Assembly: GCF_046557915.1 (NCBI RefSeq)
Contig: NZ_JBHEBG010000001.1
Span: 1,054,001-1,118,000 of the forward strand
From: JBHEBG01 sp046557915
GTDB taxonomy: Bacteria; Bacteroidota; Bacteroidia; Flavobacteriales; Flavobacteriaceae
DNA length: 64,000 nt
Direction of reading: 5' to 3'
Part shown: positions 28,011 to 37,717 of the stretch, one piece after another
Layout: every line of letters begins with the position of its first letter
How positions within the stretch are numbered: the first letter of the stretch is position 1
Position numbers and translations under genes: made by a program
The notes under the pieces: model-generated
Told to the model about the DNA's origin: nothing
Database searches by the model: none
Seen by the model: the letters and a program-made list of their open reading frames with translations, nothing else

Positions 28011-28448
28011 TCTTAGACATCAAAAAAACCACTATTCTAAAATGTTGTCCTTATAAAGACATAAATATAGTGCTTCGCTATAATCAAGGATCCGTGCTGC
28101 ATATCATCTCCTAATGGCTTCTGCCAGGATTTAAATTGCTAACTAAGCAATGAGTTTGGACCTAACAGCGTCCATTTTTTTTACATTATCTGTCCATTTT
28201 TTTTACACTTTACTTTCGGTTATAAATAATTTGGTGTTTAATACGCTGATTATCATTTATTTAAAATATTGGCATAGCTATAGTATATAATTTGACGTGC
28301 TAGTAATAGATAACATATCACGATTGGACATGAAGTTGATGACCCTCAACAGCAGTAGGGAAGTTAAAGAAATAGTTTTAACATAAAAAAATGTAACATT
28401 TCATGAGTTGGTGTAGTCCTTATAACTAAACCACAAATCCAATCTAAA
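28011..28448. other. Intergenic region upstream of ABC transporter, with a direct repeat
   Basis: About 440 bases, very AT-rich and without a gene. TCCATTTTTTTTACA occurs twice, at 28171-28185 and 28193-28207, starts 22 bases apart. This may be a tandem regulator site or an expanded poly-T artefact. I found no clear sigma-54 or flavobacterial promoter, although the region must contain the ABC operon promoter. Confidence 0.45.
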
Positions 28449-29144
28449 ATGATTACTATCCAAAATTTGAAAAAAAGCTTTAGAACCGAAGATATAGAAA
28501 CCTTGGCCTTGAACAATACAACCCTTAAAGTAGAAGAAAGCGAATTTGTTGCCATTATGGGCCCCTCAGGATGTGGAAAATCTACCTTGTTGAACATTAT
28601 TGGTATGCTAGATAATCCAACGGAAGGCAGTTATAACTTTGCCGGTAATGAGGTAGGCGGACTCAAAGAAAGCCAACGCACATTATTACGAAAGGGCAAT
28701 CTTGGTTTTGTATTTCAGAGTTTTAACCTCATAGATGAACTAACGGTTTATGAGAATGTAGAATTACCCCTTATTTATCTTAAAATGGGAAAAAGCGAAC
28801 GTAAGAAGAGGGTAATGAAAGTATTGGAGCGAATGAAAATAGCTCATAGGGAAAAGCACTTTCCACAACAACTATCGGGAGGGCAACAACAACGCGTTGC
28901 AATTTCCAGGGCTGTAGTGACCAATCCAAAACTTATTCTGGCCGATGAGCCCACCGGAAATTTGGATTCCAAAAATGGCGTGGAGGTTATGAATCTTTTG
29001 ACCGAGTTAAACCAAGAAGGTACTACCATTGTTATGGTTACGCATTCCGATAGGGATTCGCACTATGCACATAGGGTGGTAAACCTGTTCGACGGTCAGA
29101 TTGTAGCAGAAAGCCAAAATAGGGCCCTGGACGCCATGATATAA
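28449..29144 (+). CDS. ABC transporter ATP-binding protein, MacB/LolD type
   Basis: The 231-residue protein has Walker A GPSGCGKST, the Q-loop in LGFVFQSFNLI, signature LSGGQQQRVAISRA, Walker B LILADEPTGNLDS and the H-loop VTHSD. The ADEPTGNLDS stretch and small size are typical of the MacB/LolD/FtsE group that powers mechanotransmission transporters. Its partner is the FtsX-like permease 123 bases downstream. Cargo could be a lipoprotein, antimicrobial peptide or small molecule and is not readable here. Confidence 0.93.
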   Translation: MITIQNLKKSFRTEDIETLALNNTTLKVEESEFVAIMGPSGCGKSTLLNIIGMLDNPTEGSYNFAGNEVGGLKESQRTLLRKGNLGFVFQSFNLIDELTVYENVELPLIYLKMGKSERKKRVMKVLERMKIAHREKHFPQQLSGGQQQRVAISRAVVTNPKLILADEPTGNLDSKNGVEVMNLLTELNQEGTTIVMVTHSDRDSHYAHRVVNLFDGQIVAESQNRALDAMI

Positions 29145-29267
29145 CCATATAACACTATGAAATAAAAGAGAGTTTATTCATCAATCGCCCTTAATCGATA
29201 ATAAAAAGGGCCAATCAAATCAAAAAAAACGAACAACAATTAAACCATTCAAAAAATACGATAAACC

Positions 29268-31667
29268 ATGTTCAAGAACTATTTAAAAATCGCTTGGCGA
29301 AACCTCCTGAAAAACAAAGCGTATTCCGCCATTAACGTTGGGGGTCTTGCTTTAGGAATGGCCGTTACCCTTATCATTGGTCTTTGGATGGAAGACGAGC
29401 TTTCTCACAATGAGTACTTTACAAACAAGGATAAAATTGCGCAAATTTTTCAGTCACAGACCTTTAACGGACAAACGGGTACCGGACCGGCAATACCAAG
29501 GCCATTGGAAATGGCACTACGGGAAGGTTATCAAGATAATTTCAAACATCTGGTCATGTCCTCGTGGAATAACGATCAGTACCTAAAATATAAAGAAACC
29601 AGTATCTCTAGATCAGGTAATTTTATGCAACGGGAAGCACCCGAAATGCTGGACCTTAAAATTCTAAAAGGCGAAAAAGATGGTGTAAGGGAGATAAATT
29701 CCATAATGCTCGGTCAATCTACCGCTAAAGCCTTGTTTGGAGAGGAAGATCCTATCGGTAAGGTGATTAAGGTAAATAGCGAATATGATATGATGGTGAC
29801 CAGTGTTTATGAGGATATTCCTTTTAAAAGCTCTTTTACCGACACCCAATTTATTATGCCATGGGAAAAATATATTACTGAACGAGAGTGGGTAAAACAG
29901 GCAGTGGATAATTGGGGAAACAACTCCTTCCAATTGTTTGTACAAATTGCCGATAACACCACCATGGAAAAAGTAACCGCGACCATTAAGGACGTAAAAA
30001 AGGATTTAAACGAGGATACAGTAGAATTTAATCCCCAACTGTTTCTTTTTCCCATGAAAGACTGGCATTTACGGGGTAATTTTGAGAACGGAAAACAAGT
30101 AGGTGGCCGTATAAAATATGTTTGGTTATTTGGTATTATTGGAGCCTTTGTGCTGCTATTGGCATGTATCAACTTTATGAATCTAAGTACGGCAAGGTCC
30201 GAAAAAAGGGCCAAGGAAGTCGGTATAAGAAAATCTATAGGCTCCCAAAGGGGCCAATTGATCTATCAGTTTTTAAGCGAATCTTTTTTAGTAGTATTGT
30301 TTGCTTATGTAATTGCCATCCTAATAGTGTTGTTGTCATTAAATGGGTTTAATGAGTTGGCAAGAAAACAAATAGAATTCCCTTGGGGTGCAGGCGTCTT
30401 TTGGTTCATTTCCATATTATTTGTTTTGTTTACCGCTTTATTGGCGGGGAGTTATCCGGCCCTATATCTATCTTCATTTAGACCGGTTCAGGTATTAAAA
30501 GGTACTTTTAAAGGAGGTAAATATGCAGGCACTCCCAGAAAAATTTTGGTTGTACTTCAATTCACCGTTTCGGTTGCATTTATCATAGGAACCGTTATTG
30601 TAATGCAGCAAATTAACTTTGCCAAGAACCGTCCTGTGGGTTATGACAAGGAAGGCCTAATACAGGTGCCTACCATGAGTCAGGATTTTAGGGGTAAGTA
30701 CGACCTTATGCGAAGCGAATTCCTGGGCTCCAATGCCGTGGTGGAAATGTCTACCTCTAGCAGTCCCACTACACGTATTTGGTCTAACCGAAGTGGGTAT
30801 AACTGGGAAGGTAAACCAGAGGGTTTTCAGGAAGATTTTGCCTGGACGGAGGTTTCCGCCGAATACGCCAAATCGTTAAATTTGAAAATTGTTCAGGGCC
30901 GTGATTTTTCGCGTGAGTTTGCCTCAGATTCCAATGCTATTCTTATTAATGAAACTGCTGTTAAGTATATGGGTATTGTTGATCCAATAGGTAAATTTTT
31001 AAAGGATGATGACGAAGAAGATCCGGATGAACCCATGCAAATAATTGGTGTTGTAGAGGATATGATCGCTCAATCGCCCTATGAACCGGTAAAACAGGGC
31101 TTGTATGTGTTTGATAAGAATGAGAATGCAAGCTATTATAATCTAAGGTTAAACCCTAACCAAAGTGCAAGTCAAAACTTGGCCATTGTAGAGCGGGTCT
31201 TTACCCAGCATTTCCCCGATATTCCGTTTCAGTACGAATTTGTGGATGAGCAATATGGTGCAAAGTTTGCATCCGAGGAACGTGTGGGCAGACTATCGGG
31301 CATTTTTACGGCCTTGGCCATATTAATCAGCTGTTTGGGATTGTTTGGTCTTACATCATTCGTAGCAGAGCAGCGCACCAAGGAAATTGGTGTGAGGAAA
31401 GTATTGGGAGCTTCTGTTTTCAATGTATGGAACATGCTTTCCCAAGACTTTTTAAAGTTGGTGATCATCTCTTGTTTTATTGCCGTCCCCATAGCATATT
31501 ATGTTATGAATGGTTGGCTACAAGAATATCCATATAGGGTAATCCTTAAGTGGTGGATTTTTGCCTTGGCAATGTTGGGTGCCATGTTCGTAACTGTTGT
31601 AACGGTAAGTTTTCAGGCCATTAAAGCCGCAAAAGCCAGCCCTATCAAAAGTTTGCGTACCGAGTAA
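29268..31667 (+). CDS. ABC transporter permease, FtsX/MacB-like, eight-helix type
   Basis: The protein has 799 residues. An N-terminal helix follows the standard opening MFKNYLKIAWRNLLKNKAYS, then a MacB-type periplasmic core domain (about 50-280), a three-helix FtsX block (about 290-420), a second helix at about 430-450, a second periplasmic domain (about 455-660) and a final three-helix FtsX block (about 680-790) containing AEQRTKEIGVRKVLGASVFN. The duplicated layout is characteristic of Bacteroidota MacB-like permeases. It works with the ATPase just upstream. No TolC-like or adaptor gene is nearby, so its export route is undefined. Confidence 0.92.
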   Translation: MFKNYLKIAWRNLLKNKAYSAINVGGLALGMAVTLIIGLWMEDELSHNEYFTNKDKIAQIFQSQTFNGQTGTGPAIPRPLEMALREGYQDNFKHLVMSSWNNDQYLKYKETSISRSGNFMQREAPEMLDLKILKGEKDGVREINSIMLGQSTAKALFGEEDPIGKVIKVNSEYDMMVTSVYEDIPFKSSFTDTQFIMPWEKYITEREWVKQAVDNWGNNSFQLFVQIADNTTMEKVTATIKDVKKDLNEDTVEFNPQLFLFPMKDWHLRGNFENGKQVGGRIKYVWLFGIIGAFVLLLACINFMNLSTARSEKRAKEVGIRKSIGSQRGQLIYQFLSESFLVVLFAYVIAILIVLLSLNGFNELARKQIEFPWGAGVFWFISILFVLFTALLAGSYPALYLSSFRPVQVLKGTFKGGKYAGTPRKILVVLQFTVSVAFIIGTVIVMQQINFAKNRPVGYDKEGLIQVPTMSQDFRGKYDLMRSEFLGSNAVVEMSTSSSPTTRIWSNRSGYNWEGKPEGFQEDFAWTEVSAEYAKSLNLKIVQGRDFSREFASDSNAILINETAVKYMGIVDPIGKFLKDDDEEDPDEPMQIIGVVEDMIAQSPYEPVKQGLYVFDKNENASYYNLRLNPNQSASQNLAIVERVFTQHFPDIPFQYEFVDEQYGAKFASEERVGRLSGIFTALAILISCLGLFGLTSFVAEQRTKEIGVRKVLGASVFNVWNMLSQDFLKLVIISCFIAVPIAYYVMNGWLQEYPYRVILKWWIFALAMLGAMFVTVVTVSFQAIKAAKASPIKSLRTE

Positions 31668-31736
31668 ACCTAAAATGTAAGAAAACGGAGGGGCGGTGTA
31701 TTGGGGTATCGCCGATTTATGGAAATCCAAATTGTT

Positions 31737-32903
31737 TTAGACTTTGGTGATGAGATAATTGGGAAGGTGACTTACTTTTTCACAGCATATCTGTTCCATA
31801 ACCTGTTTCAGTTCTGTTTTAATAAGAGATATGGTATGATCGCCGCCTTTTTTACCTAAGGCGGCTACACCGTACATAAATGTGCGTCCCATAAAAGTAA
31901 ATTGTGCCCCGCTGGCCAGCGATCTGGCCACATCTGGGCCGGATCGTATGCCGCTATCCATCATTACCGTTATCTTATCCCCATAACGGTCCGCGATTCT
32001 CGTAAGTGGTTTTATGCTAGATTCGCCGGCATCTAACTGCCTTCCTCCATGGTTGGATACGATAATACCATCCAATCCCAACGCCACGGCCTTCTCCGCA
32101 TCTGCTTCGTTGGCGACTCCCTTAAGTACTAATTTGCCCTTCCACATATCTCGGATGGGGGCAATCTTTTCCTCGTTTAATCTACCCGAAAAAGTTTCGT
32201 CCATAAATTTACCAAGCTGACTCAGGTCCAAGTTTTTGGGCATGTAGGGTTTTAAGGTTTCAAAATTTGGCTGTCCATGCAACAAGGTCTTAAGGGCCCA
32301 ATTAGGTTTTCCAAATATTTGAAGGATATTGTTCAAGGTCATTTTTGGGGGCATGGATAGCCCGTTTCTTATATCTCTTGGACGAAACCCAAATGTTGGT
32401 ACATCGCAAAGTATAACCAGCACGGGACAACCGGCAGTTTCTGCACGTTTAATAATGTTGTTCCTAAGCGCATTTTCCTTAGGGTGGTATAACTGAAACC
32501 ATGCTTGGCCTTCCGTAATTTCGCTTATCCGCTCAATACTACTTGTGGTTACGGTACTAAGTACAAAGGGGACATTGTGTTCAAAAGCTGCTTTTGCCAA
32601 TATTTCTGGTGCGTTGGGCCACATTAAACCTTGCAAACCAACAGGGGCGATACCAAAGGGAGCATCATAGGTATGACCAAACAGTTGGGTCCGGGTATCC
32701 GCATTTTTGTATTCTTTAAGATAATGTGGTTGTAGTTCAACTTTGCGCAGCTCGGAAGTGTTTTTATGAAGGTTTATATCTTCGTTACAGCCACCGTCCA
32801 AGTACTCGAAAGCAAATTTTGGAATTCGTTTTTTGGCCCTATCTCTAAGGTCTGCCGTTGAGGGAAACCTAGAACTGAATTTTATTTCTTTAGGGTTGGA
32901 CAT
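31737..32903 (-). CDS. FMN-dependent alpha-hydroxy-acid dehydrogenase, probable L-lactate dehydrogenase
   Basis: The 388-residue protein is a TIM-barrel flavoenzyme of the LldD/glycolate-oxidase family. It shows FAFEYLDGGCNEDINL at the N-terminus, the FMN loop IAPVGLQGLMWPNAPEILAK, IVSNHGGRQLDAG with the catalytic base His285, and the phosphate-site MMDSGIRSGPDVARSLASGA. It is the last gene of the fucose operon, 25 bases after the mutarotase. The non-phosphorylating fucose pathway yields pyruvate plus L-lactate, and this enzyme would oxidise the lactate to pyruvate, completing the route. Glycolate or other 2-hydroxyacids cannot be excluded by sequence alone. Confidence 0.88.
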   Translation of the reverse strand: MSNPKEIKFSSRFPSTADLRDRAKKRIPKFAFEYLDGGCNEDINLHKNTSELRKVELQPHYLKEYKNADTRTQLFGHTYDAPFGIAPVGLQGLMWPNAPEILAKAAFEHNVPFVLSTVTTSSIERISEITEGQAWFQLYHPKENALRNNIIKRAETAGCPVLVILCDVPTFGFRPRDIRNGLSMPPKMTLNNILQIFGKPNWALKTLLHGQPNFETLKPYMPKNLDLSQLGKFMDETFSGRLNEEKIAPIRDMWKGKLVLKGVANEADAEKAVALGLDGIIVSNHGGRQLDAGESSIKPLTRIADRYGDKITVMMDSGIRSGPDVARSLASGAQFTFMGRTFMYGVAALGKKGGDHTISLIKTELKQVMEQICCEKVSHLPNYLITKV

Positions 32904-32928
32904 CTTTCTTGGATTGCTTGTTTTGACT

Positions 32929-33270
32929 CTAGGACTCTTTTTTTAATTCAAATATTTTGCTCATAAGTGACCATTTTTCTCCGGGCTTTGCAATAGAGAG
33001 TCGCTGTTGATAACGTTCCATCAGATCTTCCCATTCCTGTGTTTTGGAATTTTTTTGATCGGCAATCGCTTTTTTTTCGAATGAGAAATCGTCCTCCGTT
33101 TCTATGCTCATAAACAGTCTTGTACCCAAACGGTATATCTCCATGCCAACAATTCCCGAGTCTAAAATAGCTTGTGTTATTTCTGGCCATACATTTTTAT
33201 GATAAGCTTCATATTCGGCTATCAGTTGGGGATCGTCTTTTAGATCCAAGGCAAGTGCATATCGTTTCAT
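32929..33270 (-). CDS. L-rhamnose/L-fucose mutarotase family protein
   Basis: The 113-residue protein is a ferredoxin-like fold of the RhaM/FucU-like mutarotase type. The N-terminal MKRYALALDLKDD, the helix YEAYHKNVWPEITQAILDSG with catalytic-type His24, and the strand VGMEIYRLGTRLFMSIETED are characteristic. It converts the alpha and beta anomers of 6-deoxy-hexoses such as L-rhamnose. In this operon, which otherwise encodes fucose enzymes, the substrate is most likely L-fucose, supplying the correct anomer to the dehydrogenase encoded just upstream. Confidence 0.85.
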   Translation of the reverse strand: MKRYALALDLKDDPQLIAEYEAYHKNVWPEITQAILDSGIVGMEIYRLGTRLFMSIETEDDFSFEKKAIADQKNSKTQEWEDLMERYQQRLSIAKPGEKWSLMSKIFELKKES

Positions 33271-33296
33271 ATCAATCTGTTTGTAAGCCTTTCCTT

Positions 33297-34076
33297 TTAT
33301 AACGCTCGGTCCAAATGGGTGTATCCACCATCCACAAAGATGAGCTGGCCCGTGGTATGACTAGACTTGGAAGAGAGCAAAAAGGCCACGGTATTGCCTA
33401 TTTCCTCAACAGTTGTCATTCTATTTTCCAGAGGGATTTTAGATGTAATTTCCTTTAATCTTTCCTTAGGGTTTGGAAATGTATTTATCCATTTATGATA
33501 TAGGGGTGTTAGGCATTCTGCAACGATTACGGCATTTACACGTATGGAGTACTTTAGCAATTCTAGACTCCACTCTCTGGTTAAGGCATTTCTACCCCCA
33601 TTGGCAGAAGCATATCCCGAAGTTCCGCCTTGCCCGGTAAAGGACGTTTTAGATCCAATATTAACAATGGCTCCCTTACTCTTCTTAAGTTGGGGAAGCG
33701 AATAATGAGCCATTAAATAATAGTGGGTTAAATTTCTATTTATGGATTGTAAAAATTCTTCGTAGTTGCCGTCCTCTAAACCTACACCATCATTTACACC
33801 TGCGTTATTCACCAAACCATCGATTCTTCCATATTTTTGAACGACCCGCTCAACTGCAGCTCTGCACTGATTGGGGTCTGTAAGTTCCGCTAGGGCATAA
33901 TATGCCTCTCCAAACGTATCTTCGATGTGTTTTACCGCATCCAATACATTCTGTTTGTTTCTACCCACGATTACAGGTATGGCCCCTTCAGATGCCAGCA
34001 CTTGGACTATGCCATTACCAATTCCTTTGGAACCTCCAGTAACTATGATGATTTTATCCTTTAAGTCTAAATCCAT
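33297..34076 (-). CDS. SDR oxidoreductase, probable L-fucose dehydrogenase, with Asn in place of the catalytic Lys
   Basis: The 259-residue protein has a Rossmann N-terminus IIIVTGGSKGIGNG, LVNNAGVNDGVG and C-terminal TGQLIFVDGGYTHLD, typical of classical SDRs. The active-site Ser142 and Tyr155 are present, but the motif reads YASAN, so the usual lysine (Y-x3-K) is Asn159. The gene lies between the mutarotase and a GH29 gene, where the pathway needs the L-fucose to L-fuconolactone step, so fucose dehydrogenase is the best guess. The missing Lys means either an altered proton relay or a different reaction. Confidence 0.75.
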   Translation of the reverse strand: MDLDLKDKIIIVTGGSKGIGNGIVQVLASEGAIPVIVGRNKQNVLDAVKHIEDTFGEAYYALAELTDPNQCRAAVERVVQKYGRIDGLVNNAGVNDGVGLEDGNYEEFLQSINRNLTHYYLMAHYSLPQLKKSKGAIVNIGSKTSFTGQGGTSGYASANGGRNALTREWSLELLKYSIRVNAVIVAECLTPLYHKWINTFPNPKERLKEITSKIPLENRMTTVEEIGNTVAFLLSSKSSHTTGQLIFVDGGYTHLDRAL

Positions 34077-34080
34077 TCTT

Positions 34081-36180
34081 TCATCGATTTGAAGTAATGA
34101 TCCCTATTTCACCAAAAGAAGCCCTTTTATCTTCCCCTGCTATGTTTACAGCCTTCAATTTAATAAATCTGGCTTTGATGGTATTGAAGGTTATCGATTG
34201 TTCTACAGGATTATTGACAATATTGCTAAATTCTCCTTTGGCAACCCTTGTCCAGTTGATACCCTTATCACTTACAAAAAACTCATAGTTCGTTATAATC
34301 CCAAACGACCAACGCTCTTGCATGGGCCAGTAGGTAAAACCGTTTAGGTTATGTTGCTTCCCAAGGTCTAACACCACCTCTTTAGGGCCTTCTGTACCCT
34401 TGTCCATGGCCCAGAAAGTTTTAGGGTCGTCGTCTATCATTTTAAATGCTTCTTCCAATTTTCCCGATGAGGTTTTCACCACGTTCCAGTCTTCTTTACT
34501 GAAATCAAAGTATTTTACGGCAACACTAGTCTCTCTCTTATCATTGGGGTCAAACGCCATAGCTTTTATAGTGGTAGGCGTGTTTATCAAAAAGGGCTCT
34601 TGGTATTTTAAGGAAGAGGTTGTAGGTGTGGTACCGTCCAAGGTATAGAAAACAGTAATGTTCTTATCGGGTACTTCTAAAGTAACCAATCCGCTCCGGT
34701 TTCTTGTAATTTCTGGTTCCGTTAGTAAATTTGGCGCTTGGTAACAAGAAATGTTAGCTATGGTGGGTGGCCCTTTGGCCTCGAGGATATTCACCTTTAG
34801 CTTGGTGGTCGTAACCGCATCAAACCGTAAGATACGTTTATATCCTATAGTGGTCTGTTTATCAATTTCTTTCCAGTCTCCGTCAACCTCCGCTTCAATA
34901 CTAAATTTACTTACCCGTTGACCCAAAGGAATATATTCTTGCAAAACAATTCGGTTCACCTGGGTAGGGTTTTCAAATGAAATGGTAATAGATGCTTCCG
35001 TTGTACCGTCATTGGGCGCCCAATAGGTCTCCGCATTTTCGTCATTGATATTTTCAACGGCAAAATCACGGCTATTGCCTCTTACCTCCGTTGCAGATAC
35101 CTTTTGTCCTTTGGCAAGATCTAGTGAAAAATCTTTGTCTATCTGTTGTCGAAGCAGCAGTAACTGCTTTGCATCTTTTTCGTGTACCAAACCTCTAGGG
35201 TCTACAGGAAGGTTCAATAAAAAATTACCATTTCGTCCAATGGATTCGTAGTATATCTTTACCAAATGCGCCAGTGATTTTACCTGATGGTCTTCGGATG
35301 GATGATAGTACCACCCGGGGCGTATGGATACGTTTACTTCCGATGGTAGCCAATGCGTGCCATCTTCATGACCCGATCTAAGCTCTACATATCTGGGCCA
35401 ACCCGGGTATATCTCGTCTCTCCTCATAATACTCCAGTTGGTTTCATTGGCCCAACCTTCTTCGTTCCCCACCCATCGGATATCTGGTCCGCCATCACTA
35501 AAAATAACCGCGTTAGGCTGCAGTTCTCGTACAATAGCGGTAACCTTGTCCCATTCGTAATAGGTTTTATTGTCTATTTTTCTGTCTTCATTGGCACCTC
35601 CATAATATCCAGAACCTCCATTGGCACCATCAAACCAGACTTCAAATATTTCTCCGTAATTGGTCAATAGCTCACGCAATTGTTCATGATAATCTGCCAC
35701 ATATTTTGGCTTGCCATAATCTTTGTGGTTTCTGTCCCAAGGGGAAAGGTAAACGCCAAATTTAAGGCCGTATTCCCTGCAGGCATCGGAAAGGTCTTTT
35801 ATTAGATCGCCCTGACCGTTTTTCCAAGGCGAATTTTTTACTGAATGCTTCGTGGTCTTGGTGGGCCATAAGCAGAACCCATCATGATGTTTAGCAGTGA
35901 TTATGATACCTTTCATACCTGCTTCACTGGCTATCTTTGCCCATTGCCTGGTATCTAACTGAACCGGATCGAACAGTTGGGGAGATTCCCCGCCAAGGCC
36001 CCATTCCATATTGGTAAAGGTGTTCATGTTAAAATGTACAAAGGCATAATATTGCAGTTCGTGCCATGCCAATTGCCTTTCAGAAGGCACCGGTCCAATA
36101 GGGGCTGGGGGTTTGGTCTTAGAACAAGATTGAACAACAAACAGTATTGCCAATAAGGCAAACAACTCAGTTTTTTTCAT
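34081..36180 (-). CDS. Alpha-L-fucosidase, GH29, multidomain lipoprotein
   Basis: The protein has 699 residues from the ATG at 36180; a longer frame to 36246 is possible, but the lipoprotein signal (FVVQSCS, Cys19) begins at this ATG. Residues about 35-350 form the GH29 barrel with ITAKHHDGFCLWPTK and the nucleophile Asp184 in VWFDGANGGSG. An F5/8-type C domain follows (about 375-500), then a chitobiase-like C-terminal strand region (YTLDGTTPTTSS, about 515-560), then a second F5/8-like domain to the end. The multidomain form matches the GH29-B type, which acts on branched or alpha-1,3/1,4-linked fucose. The start overlaps the sulfatase stop by 14 bases. Confidence 0.9.
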   Translation of the reverse strand: MKKTELFALLAILFVVQSCSKTKPPAPIGPVPSERQLAWHELQYYAFVHFNMNTFTNMEWGLGGESPQLFDPVQLDTRQWAKIASEAGMKGIIITAKHHDGFCLWPTKTTKHSVKNSPWKNGQGDLIKDLSDACREYGLKFGVYLSPWDRNHKDYGKPKYVADYHEQLRELLTNYGEIFEVWFDGANGGSGYYGGANEDRKIDNKTYYEWDKVTAIVRELQPNAVIFSDGGPDIRWVGNEEGWANETNWSIMRRDEIYPGWPRYVELRSGHEDGTHWLPSEVNVSIRPGWYYHPSEDHQVKSLAHLVKIYYESIGRNGNFLLNLPVDPRGLVHEKDAKQLLLLRQQIDKDFSLDLAKGQKVSATEVRGNSRDFAVENINDENAETYWAPNDGTTEASITISFENPTQVNRIVLQEYIPLGQRVSKFSIEAEVDGDWKEIDKQTTIGYKRILRFDAVTTTKLKVNILEAKGPPTIANISCYQAPNLLTEPEITRNRSGLVTLEVPDKNITVFYTLDGTTPTTSSLKYQEPFLINTPTTIKAMAFDPNDKRETSVAVKYFDFSKEDWNVVKTSSGKLEEAFKMIDDDPKTFWAMDKGTEGPKEVVLDLGKQHNLNGFTYWPMQERWSFGIITNYEFFVSDKGINWTRVAKGEFSNIVNNPVEQSITFNTIKARFIKLKAVNIAGEDKRASFGEIGIITSNR

Positions 36181-37717
36181 GGGCCAGAATTTCATCAGGG
36201 AACGGTATCTGTACCCCGGTTTTTTTGTTCGATGGCATTTGTGCATTTACCGTTCTCAGATAGTTCGATAGTACCTCTGCCAACTCTTTTGTTTTTTCAG
36301 AATTTACCAGGGCCAAATTTTGGGCCTCCCCAATATCGTCATTCAGGTTATACAATTCCAGGTGTCCGTTCTCATGGAAGTGGATAAATTTCCACGCACC
36401 CAGTCTAACCGCACTAGATGCCCCTATCCCCGGTCCTGAAGGGCCCCATTCATTTGGATAATGCCAAAACAAGGGACGGGGTTCGGCGATTTGCTTTTCT
36501 TCTGTAAGTATCGGCACAAAACTTTGCCCGTCTATAGTTTGAACAACCTTTGGGTTTTTAATTTGTGCCATTTCTAGTATGGTAGGATAGAAATCTTCGA
36601 TAATAACGTATTCCTCGGAAACGGAATTGGGTTTTACTTTCCCCGGCCATTTTACAAGCATAGGTTCCCTTATACCACCTTCATAAACAGATCCTTTTCC
36701 GCTAGAAAGGGGTTTGTTATGAGTGTGTAATTCTCCACCACGAGCCACGGCACTAAGTCCGCCGTTATCCGACATAAATAAGATAATGGTATTTTCCGTA
36801 GCGCCTTTTTCCTCCAAAAAGTTCATAATGTCTCCCAAACTTTTGTCCATGCCTTCTACCATGGAGGCATATTTCGCTTCGGTAGAATCTAACCCTTTTT
36901 CCAAGTATGGTTGTAGAAAACGGTCATCGCCCATTATTGGTGTGTGCACCGCGTAATGGGCCATGTATAGAAAGAATGGTTGTTTTTTGTTCATGGCCGA
37001 GTCAACGGCCTTTAGAGCTTCTTGGGTAATGGCTTCGGTTAAAAAAATATCTTTACCATGATATTTTTTTAAACCGGGAACAGCCCAAACTTTGCTCTCT
37101 GACGGATTGTTTCCAAAGCTTTCCGTACCCAAATAGCTTTCGGGTGCCCCGGCCGCGTGGCCTCCTATGTTAACATTAAATCCAAGATTTAATGGGTTGG
37201 CTCCGGGTGTTCCAATGGCTCCGAAATGCGCTTTTCCGGAATGGATGGTAAAATACCCATTATCTTTTAACAACTGTGGTAATGGGGTGGCGTATACAGC
37301 TTTGGTATCACCCTCCACCGGGCTTAGCCCATTAACATTCCATTCGGGAAATGTAAGTGTTTCATGGTTTGTTTCCATTGGTTGCAATAGGTCTTTCTCT
37401 AACGTCCAATTGGTAACTCGGTGTCTGGCGGCATTCATCCCCGTCATTAGACTTACCCTTGTAGGCGAACATACCGCGGTGGCATACGCCTGGGTCATTT
37501 TTATACCTGAAGCTGCCAAACGTTCCATGTTTGGGGTTTTATAGAGGTCGTTGAAAGGGGTTTTTTTAGACCAAAACGGCACGGAAGTATCTTGCCATCC
37601 CATATCATCTACCAAGAACAATACAATATTGGGGGCATCAACCGTAAGTTCTTTCTTTTGGGGCGCACAAGTGGTCATTAAAATTAGGCCAAATAGGGCC
37701 AGTATGTTATTTCTCAT
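36167..37717 (-). CDS. Sulfatase (S1 family, CSPTR type), lipoprotein
   Basis: The protein has 516 residues from the ATG at 37717; the frame continues upstream to 37813, but the lipoprotein signal (LILMTTC, Cys17) starts here. The metal pair is in LFLVDDMGW. The formylglycine motif is VCSPTRVSLMTG with Cys83, the residue converted to formylglycine by a maturase encoded elsewhere. FWHYPNEWG and the C-terminal LYNLNDDIGEAQNLA match the arylsulfatase fold. It would remove sulfate groups from a fucose-containing glycan at the cell surface or in the periplasm. The first 11 bases overlap the preceding gene. Confidence 0.9.
   Translation of the reverse strand: MRNNILALFGLILMTTCAPQKKELTVDAPNIVLFLVDDMGWQDTSVPFWSKKTPFNDLYKTPNMERLAASGIKMTQAYATAVCSPTRVSLMTGMNAARHRVTNWTLEKDLLQPMETNHETLTFPEWNVNGLSPVEGDTKAVYATPLPQLLKDNGYFTIHSGKAHFGAIGTPGANPLNLGFNVNIGGHAAGAPESYLGTESFGNNPSESKVWAVPGLKKYHGKDIFLTEAITQEALKAVDSAMNKKQPFFLYMAHYAVHTPIMGDDRFLQPYLEKGLDSTEAKYASMVEGMDKSLGDIMNFLEEKGATENTIILFMSDNGGLSAVARGGELHTHNKPLSSGKGSVYEGGIREPMLVKWPGKVKPNSVSEEYVIIEDFYPTILEMAQIKNPKVVQTIDGQSFVPILTEEKQIAEPRPLFWHYPNEWGPSGPGIGASSAVRLGAWKFIHFHENGHLELYNLNDDIGEAQNLALVNSEKTKELAEVLSNYLRTVNAQMPSNKKTGVQIPFPDEILAHEKN

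Noticed and set aside
28208..28448. Sigma-54 promoter before the ABC operon
   Set aside because: The closest match, TTGGCATAG, lacks the C and the downstream TTGC element.
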